Below, one piece after another: positions 1 to 9,100 of a stretch of DNA of 64,000 nt. How positions within the stretch are numbered: the stretch's first letter is position 1; every line of letters starts with the position of its first letter. A program made the translations under genes and the position numbers. A model generated the notes under the pieces. It was not told the origin of the DNA. It did not search any database and was given only the letters and a program-made list of their open reading frames with translations. Source of the DNA: a virus; IMG/VR virus record IMGVR_UViG_3300028283_000005, positions 1 through 64,000 of that record. One strand, 5' to 3'.

Positions 1-459
1 GTGGTGTTGTAGTGGAGTGCATACGTTCCATTGGCTGTGTTCTGGTAGCCTGTGGTGTTGTAGAAGAGTGCCTGAAATCCATTGGCTGTGTTCTGGGAGC
101 CTGTGGTGTTGTAGAAGAGTGCCTGATATCCATTGGCTGTGTTCTGGTAGCCTGTGGTGTTGGAGTAGAGTGCATCCATTCCATTAGCTGTGTTCCGGTA
201 GCCTGTGGTGTTGTAGACGAGTGCCTGAAATCCATTGGCTGTGTTCTGGTAGCCTGTGGTGTTGTAGAGGAGTGCATACATTCCATTGGCTGTGTTGTAG
301 GAGCCTGTGGTGTTGGAGAAGAGTGCCCGATATCCATTGGCTGTGTTCTGGGAGCCTGTGGTGTTGTAGAAGAGTGCCTGATATCCATTGGCTGTGTTGT
401 AGAAGCCTGTGGTGTTGGAGTGGAGTGCATACATTCCATTGGCTGTGTTGTAACTGCCT
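1..459 (-). repeat. 51-bp tandem repeat, about nine copies, inside the fibre gene
   Basis: The block TGTGGTGTTG recurs at 51, 102, 153 and 204 and so on, giving a constant 51-bp period (17 codons). Copies differ at a few positions (GYQ/GFY/GSQ, MYAL/YQAL/MDAL). The array continues past base 1. Each unit encodes one YNTTGxxNTANGxxAL-type repeat, so gain or loss of units keeps the frame. Confidence 0.9.
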
Positions 460-1061
460 TTATATGTTGCCCCTACCTCACCTACTGAGTTCTGACCACC
501 ACCACCAATGAATAAGTTATATCCATCCGAGTTAGCACCTTTGAAAGTAGAGAATAAGGCTACGTCGGTGCCAGAAGTATTAATGATACCATTACCTACT
601 GTTGAAGCACCTGTGAAGATAGCAGCATACCCACTCGTTCCTGTTCCTGTTACGGGGTTGGTTAAGGTAGTCTGTTTCCCTGCGAGTTCATATTTCGTCG
701 CTATCTTCTGCCCCGACAAAGTGTCGTTAAACATCACCAGCTTCGTTGTGTCGGCTGATATTGTCGGGGTTGTACTACCTGATGAAACAATAGGAGATGT
801 AGTGGCTACAGAAGTAACTGTTCCTCCTGTATTGAGTAATTTGAAATTTGCTGAGGCAGTTGTTAATGTAGAAGCACCTGTGGTGGCAGTAGTGCATAAA
901 TATTTCAATCCTGTATTTATATCTGTCACTTCATCTCCAACGGCAATATTCGTCGCGAATGCACTGGTGGCATTCGCAACCTTTAATGTCTTTGAAGGAG
1001 TGACCTGACTGAAGCTGAAAACAGTCAGGAATAAGAATACAAGAATTATATATTTACGCAT
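1..1061 (-). CDS. Tail-fibre/adhesin-like protein with signal peptide and 17-aa repeats (partial, runs off left edge)
   Basis: Read on the minus strand, an ATG at 1061 opens a frame that stays open to base 1 (353 codons seen, no stop). The first ~19 residues (MRKYIILVFLFLTVFSFSQ) are a typical Sec signal peptide ending in the Bacteroidota-style FSQ. Next comes a ~90-residue Ser/Thr-rich region related to the N-terminus of the neighbouring 294-aa protein (shared ASTLT, GTVTSV and TTP motifs). The rest consists of 17-residue repeats with the core YNTTGYQNTANG, a pattern known from trimeric fibres and adhesins that often end in an S74 chaperone domain. Such a domain would lie outside the window. 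The start is 1 nt after the stop of the upstream gene, so the two are co-transcribed. Likely role: distal fibre/receptor binding (inference). A phage-encoded secreted adhesin is an alternative because of the signal peptide. Confidence 0.75.
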   Translation of the reverse strand, partial: MRKYIILVFLFLTVFSFSQVTPSKTLKVANATSAFATNIAVGDEVTDINTGLKYLCTTATTGASTLTTASANFKLLNTGGTVTSVATTSPIVSSGSTTPTISADTTKLVMFNDTLSGQKIATKYELAGKQTTLTNPVTGTGTSGYAAIFTGASTVGNGIINTSGTDVALFSTFKGANSDGYNLFIGGGGQNSVGEVGATYKGSYNTANGMYALHSNTTGFYNTANGYQALFYNTTGSQNTANGYRALFSNTTGSYNTANGMYALLYNTTGYQNTANGFQALVYNTTGYRNTANGMDALYSNTTGYQNTANGYQALFYNTTGSQNTANGFQALFYNTTGYQNTANGTYALHYNT

Positions 1062-1062
1062 A

Positions 1063-1947
1063 TCAGTAAGCACAGGTTATGTTTATTTTGTCATACGTTC
1101 TTATAGGAGCTGTAATGTAAATCTTTGTTCCAACAATAGTATATTGTGAAGTTGCTTTTAAGTTTGACCCATTAACCTTCACCTCTACCGTTGTAGCTAC
1201 AGGAGTGACGGATAAAGCATAAATGTAACTTGTTAAGCTATCAACGGCAGCTTCTGCTTCAAATGCCTTATAAGTCTTCCCTCCAATCTCAGATAACACT
1301 GAAGCAGAACTTCTACCTACAAGTCCTTTTGTCCCAAACTTAGCCCATTGTCCAGCAGTTGCTAAAGAATCCATCTTAACTAAAGAGTCCTTAGCAATGC
1401 CTACAGTAGGTAATAATTTAATTGTGGTGGTTCCTGATACGTTCATCTTATTCCCAGTAATGGAAGTGACATACGTTCCTTTAGGTTGATAATCATTACT
1501 TGCACGAGTCCTTGATAATAAGACTGTAGCTGTGTCCTTGCGACGATACCTGTCGCTAAGCGAATCATATGCTACCACTCCTTTATTTTGTTTTGTTCTC
1601 CAAGAAGTCAATGTGTCTGCATGAATATATATTACCGGAGTTGTTGTCCCAGTAGTTACCATTACAGGTGACGTTCCTGTTACACTTGTTACTGTTCCTC
1701 CTAATCCAGTTCCCCCTACCTGAGTGAAGTTTGCAGCTCCTGTTGTTAAAGTTAAAGTAGATGCAGATGCGACCTTACATACAAAATACTTATCCGCACC
1801 AATATCATAAACAGTTGTCCCCACAGGAACGTTTACTCCAAATGCGGTAGTCGCATTTGTTACTCTCACTTGTGATGTGGGAGTGGCTTGAGAGAATCCG
1901 TAGAAACTCATCAAGACCATTGCTAAAATTAATACCAGCTTTTTCAT
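1063..1947 (-). CDS. Fibre-like protein with signal peptide, 294 aa
   Basis: The open frame extends upstream to 2034, but the part before 1947 overlaps the previous gene. The start MKKLVLILAM at 1947 is chosen because it opens directly into a signal peptide (MKKLVLILAMVLMSFYGFSQ) and lies 5 nt after the upstream stop. The segment after the signal (ATPTSQVRVTNATTAFG, then GTVTSVTGTSPV and TTPVIYI) is paralogous to the same part of the tandem-repeat fibre gene downstream. The last ~45 residues (VEVKVNGSNLK, then YTIVGTKIYI and ending KINITCAY) look like the small beta-rich tip domain common at phage fibre C-termini. Role inferred: fibre subunit or adaptor in the host-range cassette. No enzyme motif seen. 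Confidence 0.7.
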   Translation of the reverse strand: MKKLVLILAMVLMSFYGFSQATPTSQVRVTNATTAFGVNVPVGTTVYDIGADKYFVCKVASASTLTLTTGAANFTQVGGTGLGGTVTSVTGTSPVMVTTGTTTPVIYIHADTLTSWRTKQNKGVVAYDSLSDRYRRKDTATVLLSRTRASNDYQPKGTYVTSITGNKMNVSGTTTIKLLPTVGIAKDSLVKMDSLATAGQWAKFGTKGLVGRSSASVLSEIGGKTYKAFEAEAAVDSLTSYIYALSVTPVATTVEVKVNGSNLKATSQYTIVGTKIYITAPIRTYDKINITCAY

Positions 1948-1952
1948 AAAAT

Positions 1953-2393
1953 TTAATTGTTTAGAATTGTTATAAAATCGTACTTTCGTACATCGAGATT
2001 TACCACTAATGTACTTGCTCCTGTTCCACTCCATTGAGAAGATCTTAGAGGTTGTCCATTATAAAATATCGTAGTTGAGTTGGTGAGAATAAACGGAAGA
2101 TTCCAATTATTCTCAGCATCAGATGATGTTTCTTTCTTCCATGGAGTGTTTTTAGGAAACACACTCACCCACCCTTGAGAATAAGCATATGCCATGGTTT
2201 GAGTAGATGTTACTCCTCCAACATGATGTATTATATATTCTCTTGCAGAATCCTTTACTTGAATTCTTACACTATCAGGCAAAGCTTGTCCAAAAGGAGT
2301 GTTCCAGCTTGTCACCTTCCAAAAACTTCCTGTAGTCTGTGATCTAACAACTACAGAGAAAATAAGACACAAGAAGATTAGAAACTTTCTCAT
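1953..2393 (-). CDS. Secreted/fibre-like small protein with signal peptide, 146 aa
   Basis: Starts MRKFLIFLCLIFSVVVRSQ, a hydrophobic Sec signal with a Bacteroidota-like SQ end. It is the third signal-bearing product in a row. The mature part is about 127 aa and beta-rich. Its end (TIFYNGQPLRS, then STLVVNLDVRKYDFITI) resembles the tip domain at the C-terminus of the 294-aa neighbour. Its ATG overlaps the stop of the upstream 151-aa gene by 4 nt, indicating translational coupling. I do not recognise a named family. Likely part of the receptor-binding cassette, from context only. Confidence 0.65.
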   Translation of the reverse strand: MRKFLIFLCLIFSVVVRSQTTGSFWKVTSWNTPFGQALPDSVRIQVKDSAREYIIHHVGGVTSTQTMAYAYSQGWVSVFPKNTPWKKETSSDAENNWNLPFILTNSTTIFYNGQPLRSSQWSGTGASTLVVNLDVRKYDFITILNN

Positions 2394-2845
2394 AAATTGA
2401 CATATTCAAACTTCTTCCAAATAGCAGCGTTTGTAGTATTATCAACACAAATAAATGAATCTTTTGTAACCGTATTTAACCACTCATCAAATACCTTATA
2501 ACAATGAGCAAAATCATTAATGACAGTAGGATCAACAGGAAAAGAATAATTATTTGCCAAATTTGGATCTGATACATTTACTGTAACAGCAAGAGATGTA
2601 TCCCCAACAAATGCAGCAATGGCAGCACTTGTTTCTGTATAAATGGTAGCAACGGGAGGAGCTACTCCCCATCCATTATAGCTAGTGATTTCTGCCACAT
2701 TGACAGTTGCATTTCCAAATGTCATTGCAAAATATAAGACTGTTCCTGAAACAGTAAACTTCTTCAAATCTTTAAACCACAAGACCTGAATATCTGTATT
2801 AGTTTTTAACAGAACAATCCTATTATCTTTGATAGTGTATTCCAT
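2390..2845 (-). CDS. Uncharacterised structural-cassette protein, 151 aa
   Basis: An acidic, beta-rich soluble protein without signal peptide or recognisable catalytic motif. It begins MEYTIKDNRIVLLK and has the turn-rich segment SYNGWGVAPPVATIY. It lies between the promoter-proximal 62-aa gene (9-nt gap) and the first signal-bearing protein (4-nt overlap), so it belongs to the same short operon driven from the promoter at 3078-3107. Context suggests a fibre-associated or assembly protein. Function unknown. Confidence 0.65.
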   Translation of the reverse strand: MEYTIKDNRIVLLKTNTDIQVLWFKDLKKFTVSGTVLYFAMTFGNATVNVAEITSYNGWGVAPPVATIYTETSAAIAAFVGDTSLAVTVNVSDPNLANNYSFPVDPTVINDFAHCYKVFDEWLNTVTKDSFICVDNTTNAAIWKKFEYVNL

Positions 2846-2854
2846 TATAATAGA

Positions 2855-3043
2855 TTATAATGTTGTAGTGGTTGTTGTAGTTGGAGCTATAGTGGTTGTT
2901 GTTGTTGTAGGAACAATTGTCGTAGTTGACGTAGTTGTTATACCTATTTTGGAAGCAATTCCCTGAAGTTTCTTGATTTCCTTTAATATTTCATAAAGCA
3001 AATTAGCTTCATTACTCCATCCGATTTGTTTAGAAATTGACAT
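2855..3043 (-). CDS. Small protein with helical head and poly-Thr tail, 62 aa
   Basis: The first ~33 residues (from MSISKQIGWSNEANLLYEIL) form an amphipathic helix. The remainder is almost pure Thr with Ile/Val/Pro (TTTSTTTIVPTTTTTTIAPT and more), matching the Thr tracts in the fibre and decoration genes at 33-45 kb. It is the first gene after the promoter at 3078-3107, with a leader of about 27 nt. It could be a virion anchor peptide with a flexible tail, but no function is known. The poly-Thr end is strong evidence that it belongs to the same structural set. Confidence 0.65.
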   Translation of the reverse strand: MSISKQIGWSNEANLLYEILKEIKKLQGIASKIGITTTSTTTIVPTTTTTTIAPTTTTTTTL

Positions 3044-3077
3044 ATCTTATCTCTTTAGTAATAGTTATTACTCTACA

Positions 3078-3107
3078 CAAATATACGATTATATTGAACG
3101 AATTCAA
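3078..3107 (-). promoter_or_regulatory. Bacteroidota-type promoter for the fibre cassette
   Basis: On the minus strand TTG (3105-3107) and TATATTTG (3078-3085) are separated by exactly 19 nt, a full match to the Bacteroidota sigma-ABfr pattern (-33 TTTG / -7 TAnnTTTG). It sits in the gap after the 2231-aa gene and would start RNA about 27 nt before the 62-aa gene. Confidence 0.75.
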
Positions 3108-3147
3108 TAGCATTATTTTATAGATTTTGATATAATATAGCTAAAAG

Positions 3148-6100
3148 CTATCTATTTGCTTCCTTGGGAATTGTAACATCATATTCTTTGGCAAAATCAG
3201 TATTCAGAATTGCTCCATAAGTAAATACTGATTTACTTATAGGGAACATTTTACCTAAATATTTTATAGGTTGTGCTTTCTTATAAACCTCTTCTTGTGT
3301 TAAATCACGATTAGATAAATCTAACCCTGTTGTTTCCATAAAGAAATGAGTGACAAATTTTTCTATATCATTGAAAATACCAATTGCAGGAAACATTCCT
3401 CCACTAAGCAGTCTCTGAAATTCAAGAGGATTATAGAAAAATGAGAGCTCCTGTACAAACTTATCAATTGTCTTCTGTGCATATCTGAAGAAATTTTTGG
3501 TAGCCTTATCTGCATCATCAGGAGGCTTCATGAATCCCATAACTAAGCCTGCTCCAACTAATGACATGAGAATGGCAATCTCTTTCATTTGATTTCTTAA
3601 ATTGGTTCTCACCATATCTATGAAATCTTCTCTACTCATGGTTAAATCCTTTCCTGTTCTTTCTTTATATTGCTTTGTATACTTTATAAAAAGTTCATCC
3701 AGTTTCTCCATACCATGTTCTTTAGCATAGAGGACGTTGGTGATGTCCTGAATACTCTTTATAAGATTAAATCCCATAAATCCCCACCAAAGTCTCACTC
3801 TACCTATATCATATTTTTCTCCTTCTGTAGTTCCATCTTCTCCTACGATTACTGAGAAGTCATCACTCACTTGTTGAAAGTGATCAAATCTTGTGGCAAG
3901 CAGTTTAGGAATCCAACTCTTAAACACCATCATTGAATTAAGCCATATGCTCATGGATGCCTGATTTCTATCACTATCTGATACACCTCCTGTTGCTTTT
4001 CTTGATATTCTTCGTGTTAAACGAGTAAGTCTGTTAAGTTCATTATGATCACTCATATCCAATCCGGGAATATTTAATTTTCCATCTACAAGAGAGACAG
4101 TAGCTGATATAGATGATGTTTTTTTAAGATCTTCTATTTCCTTCTTTATAGTATCCTGTGCTTGTACATAGGCTCTACCTTGATCATCTTTTCCTTTATA
4201 TTGATTTCTCACATGCTCAGGAATGCTCACAATTTTTCCATCAACTATCATCATGTTATCTAACAAGGAAAGAAACACAGATTTCTCAAGACATTGCTCA
4301 GGAAATCTCATAAATACCATTAGAGTATCAATAAAGCTTCCTCTTGTAAATGGAGATAGGCCAGCCTTCTTCATTTCTTCATATGAAGGATCATCCTTCA
4401 TAGGCATGAATCTATCTATAAGTTGAATAAAGATTTCTCTTTCATCATCATTTGCAAACTTATTCTGTACAAGCTTCATTGCATTCCTATCTATTTCAGA
4501 AGACTTGAAATAATTACCAGCTTGTGTTGCCACCTGTATTCTGCCACCGAAGGCATTAACCAACCCAGAGATAGCTTCAAATCCAAGAGTTTTTAATTGG
4601 AATGCTCTGTTTGCAGCATCTATGGTCTTCACCATGGAAATAGCGCTTGGATTTTCATTTATCTTATAAACTTCTTTTCCTGCCATTTTATTAATGAGAC
4701 CCTTCATCTGATTGATGAGGTTTGCGTTTATTGCTACATCTGTATCTGAAACAGGATATTTCTCTTCATAGAATATTCCTCGCATGAATTTATCAAACAA
4801 TTCAGCATTCTCATCATTTCCTTTTTCTGTTACAGGTTCTCCATTCTCTATTGCAAGGGTATTAGCAGCTGTTGTAACAAGATGTTTCTTTCCAGCTTCT
4901 ATATCTTTGATAAGTTTAATTTGATCTTCTACTTTTGTGAGATAGGTATACTTTTGAAGATGTGTGATATAGGCAATCATATTTTTAAAAAGATCTTCAC
5001 TCAAATCAGAAGTATCTCTTTTTCCATCCTCTAAGGTAAAATCATATGTAAAGTATCTTGGGATACTATGCTCAATTTGTTCACTAAGCTCATTCACACT
5101 TCCATATCCTGTAGTAGAAGGATTGATTGAGAAAGATTCTCCCCAATTCTTTATAGCAGAAATATCAAAATCCCAAGCAAAACTTTCTGCCATTGTTTTT
5201 CTGACAAATGGGAGGAAAAAGGATGACTTGTTCTTATTATCAATATAACCAACATCCTTCGCATGATCGTTAGTCTTTACAATAAATTCATAAAGTTCAA
5301 GTAGGTCAGCATCTTTTGCAATATTCTTATATTCTTCAGAGAGCCATTTCTCAAGAGGGTGTCTTTTGATGATGTAATTGTTCCATCCATAGAAATCTTT
5401 TCTGTCAATATCAAACATTCTTCTCTCATCAGTAATGAGCTTGTGTATGAGTTTTTCATTCTCGGTAAGACTTTTATCGCTATCCAGTTTATCTTCAATG
5501 GATTGTTCAGTTATCTTCTCATCAACCGTACTATGCTTTTTTATTATCCATTCTATTCTTCTCTTAAGAGTTTCTTTTACCTCTTTTTTATAAGCTTCAT
5601 AATCTATATTCTCTTTTATCCATTTCTTGTTTCTTCTTCCCTCTACAGCATTATCATCTACCTGTGTGAAGAACTCTTTTGAATATCTATATACAAGCTT
5701 GTTGATAAGTTTATTCTTGTCATCTCTTTGATAAATTTGTTTTATGATATCTCTTAGATTTCCTTTTGCTTTTAGTTTCTCTCTAATTACTATAAGTTTC
5801 TCCACCTCTTCAAATGCTGTTCTTGATGCTGTCATTTTGGCATTAGTGGTAAGTGTGTAGAGAATTCGTAAAGCTGCAGTGGGTAGATCAGACACACCTT
5901 TGAATGTAGCTGCCAATCCTTTTACAACCTTTTCAGGAAGGAGAAGATCAATCACCCTATTTGCCCAACCAATATATTTATTAGCAAACTCCCCAGATAA
6001 TTCTTCTATTTCATTGAGGGATCTATTGATATTATCCTGTTCTGTTCTTATATCAGAAAGATGTTGTTTTCTTTCAGCTACCTCTTCTTTTTCTTCATCT

Positions 6101-9100
6101 GTTTTAGCACTTTTAATCATCTTCTCATTATAAATAAGATGACCAACAGATACGGTGATATTAGAGAATACTTTGGCAATTGCTATATATTCTCGCATAT
6201 CTGAAGCCATTTTACTTTTAACTTCTTCAGTAAGTTCTGGAGAATTAGCAGATCTATCTTTAAAGTTAAGAGTATAATCATCAATGATAATCTGCCCCTC
6301 TTTAGCAATTTCCTTAATTACATCTATCAAGGGAGCAAGCTCTTGTTGTATTTGCATACTCCTGATTGCTTGATTGAGAATATTAAGTCGTCTGGTTTTA
6401 TATTGTTTTGCTTCCTCTCCTGTTACTTTATTAGATCCTATTTGTTCAGCTACATTATTAAGTTTTTCAATAAGTTTATCAAGAGGTTTATATGCTTTAT
6501 CCTCAAGTATACTTTCTATACTTTCTGATCTCTCAGCTATAGGAAGAAGTGTTAGTGTTTCAATATTATCAGGATTAACACTTCCTATGTTTATTCCAGA
6601 GATATGGAGAAGGCTATCTTTTTTCTTAGCATCTATTCTCTCCATCTTCATAAGAATAGGAATAGCTCGTATCATTCCCATTTCTTTTACTCCATATACA
6701 TCTTTCAATATTTCTTTATATCTACCAAGCTGAATGTTAAAAGCTCCTTTTTTAAACCAAGCAATGTCTGTGGCTCCGGCAGCAAGATTCATAAACTTCC
6801 AATCAAGTACATGAGCTTTTCCACTTTCATCAATGATTAATAAGTCAAGGGTACCAGCTTCTTTTTTTATAGGATCATATATCTTCACTTCAGAGAAGAC
6901 AAGAGGACTTTTATCATTTGTAAATCTACTCTTCATTAAATTGACAAAATATCTTTCCAGTTTCATAAACACCTGTTCATCAATATCATTATCAATAACA
7001 GGTCTTTCTCCCACTTTATCTAACTTGGTGCCATCAGAATTAAAATACATTCCATGGATAAGTTTAAAGAAATTATGATATTTAACACCAGCATCTCGTT
7101 TTATCTCATTGAGTTCTTTCTCTTCTTTTGTAAACTCTTTATGAGGAAATGTCTTTGCATAGAATTCCTTCACCCTGTCTGTAACCCTTTTCTTGATTCT
7201 TTCCCATGTACCATCAGGAAGCAAAAGTTCATACCAATTGTTAGCTTCTTCTGTATCACGTAGTATAGCATCTACTTCTTCTTTTGCCTCTACATTTCTT
7301 ATTCTCTGTTGTGTTTCAAGAATAGCCTGTTGTATTTTCTTTTGTTTGTTAGAAAGAGGAGCAAGACCAAGAATTTCATTAGAAGAATTTTCATTTAATT
7401 CTCCCTTTCCTTCCTCAATGAAATTTAATGTCTTGTCATAAATAGACTTCAATGATGTGTATTTAGGAAGAAGAACTTTTAAGTAATCCCATACTTTGTC
7501 TATAATTTTTGCAAGAGTAGTTCTTTTTTCTTCAGTTGTCCACCCTAATACTTTCTTTTGAATTTGCATTCTTACATATTCATGAACATAATCATGAGGA
7601 TTCATTTTAGATGTATCAACCTCATTAATATCGTGGTAATAAGTTTGCAAAATTTTCAATTTATCTTCATCAGAAAGTTCTCTATATGCTTTTTCTTCTT
7701 CTTCTTGAGTAGAAAGTCTTATAGATGTCATATGAATAAGTTCCTCAGATATCATAGTATCTAATAAATCTTGTTCATTCCCATCTTTAGCATTGTCAAA
7801 TAAATGATTTATAAAGGAACTATTTTCATTTATATTAATATAAATAGTATCCTTTCCTGCCATTAAAGGTGATTTTGTTGGAAGGGAAACAATGGTAAAT
7901 CTATCCAATCCAAGATGGGTGGCAAGTCCTCTATTGAATATGTTTCCATATGTAGATCGGGTAAGACTAATGAACATATCTCTGAATAATTGTGCCCTTT
8001 CCATATCAGAAAGGGAATGTCGCATTTCATACATTTTTCTGAGAGAACTCCAATTAACTTCTCCGAGTATGGAACTATCAGAGTAGTATCCCACGCTGTT
8101 GTATATCTGTCTATTAGATATAAAGGAATCTTTATTAGTTGTTTCGCTCCATAATACTCTAAACTTTGCTGGAATGTTAATTCCTTCTCCTCTTGTGTAA
8201 GTTTTTTCTGGTTGAACTTTGGAAAACTCATTTGATAGATATATTTGGTTTTGTTTTACATTTTCTACTATTCCTAATTCTTCATTCATTACTATTTTAG
8301 CAGCTTCGTCAAAAATAGAAATATTGGAAGCCTTATATTGCCCCCTGAACCAATCAAGAATCTTCTGCCACCACACTTGAATAACAGACTTGTTAGTTTC
8401 ATCCATCAGATCAGGGAATTCTGTGGAGCCTTCATTTCCCTTGATGATTAGCTCTGTAATAAGTTTGTCAACAGCTTCTTTCTTTATCTTGCGAATATCT
8501 GGTTTTCCATCTTTTGTCTGATAATTAACATCGTCCTTATAAGCATTTAATGTTTGTTTATAAATTCCAAATCTTTCAATTTTACTTATCATTTCTGCAA
8601 TAAGAATAGGATTCTTCTGCTCAAGAATTGCTGTGGCAACATGTACCATTTCCTCTGTAAGAGCAACATCTTCCTTGCCTTCTGCAACAGCAATAATTCC
8701 TTTTACGATATCAGCAAGGGCATTTACTCCCTTGGCTTCTACATTTGGATTTTCTTTAAGGTAATCAGAGAGGGATTGTAAATTCACACCCATCTTCTTA
8801 ATCACCTCTTTTACTTTTATAAGAGTATCTTCTGATGATTTAGATGCATTAAGAGATTCTGATTGAAAACGTATCTCTTCATCTGAAACAGGATTGGAAA
8901 ATGATTTGACTTTTTCACTAAGTTTCTGTATCTTTGCTTTTAGGTTCTCAAGTGCGAAAATGGACGGGGTTACCCCACTCTTTTTGGAGGTAGATGCCAC
9001 ACGCTGAGACTCTATAAAGCTTTCAATATCTTTAAGATATTCGAGAGCTTTACTTTTTTGTGCATACTTCAGATTATTTTTATTTAATAGAGTATCTATA

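Noticed and set aside
1-459. Possible CRISPR array because of regular repeats
   Set aside because: Units are directly adjacent with a constant 51-bp period, coding, and have no unique spacers.
12-488. Plus-strand 158-aa frame rich in Cys/Gly/Val repeats
   Set aside because: It is the antisense reading of the 51-bp repeat. The minus strand gives the well-known NTTG/NTANG fibre repeat with an upstream signal peptide and no stop.
3137-3151. ATAGCT-AAA-AGCTAT hairpin after the 2231-aa gene
   Set aside because: Only six pairs and no T run on the minus strand; too weak to call a terminator.
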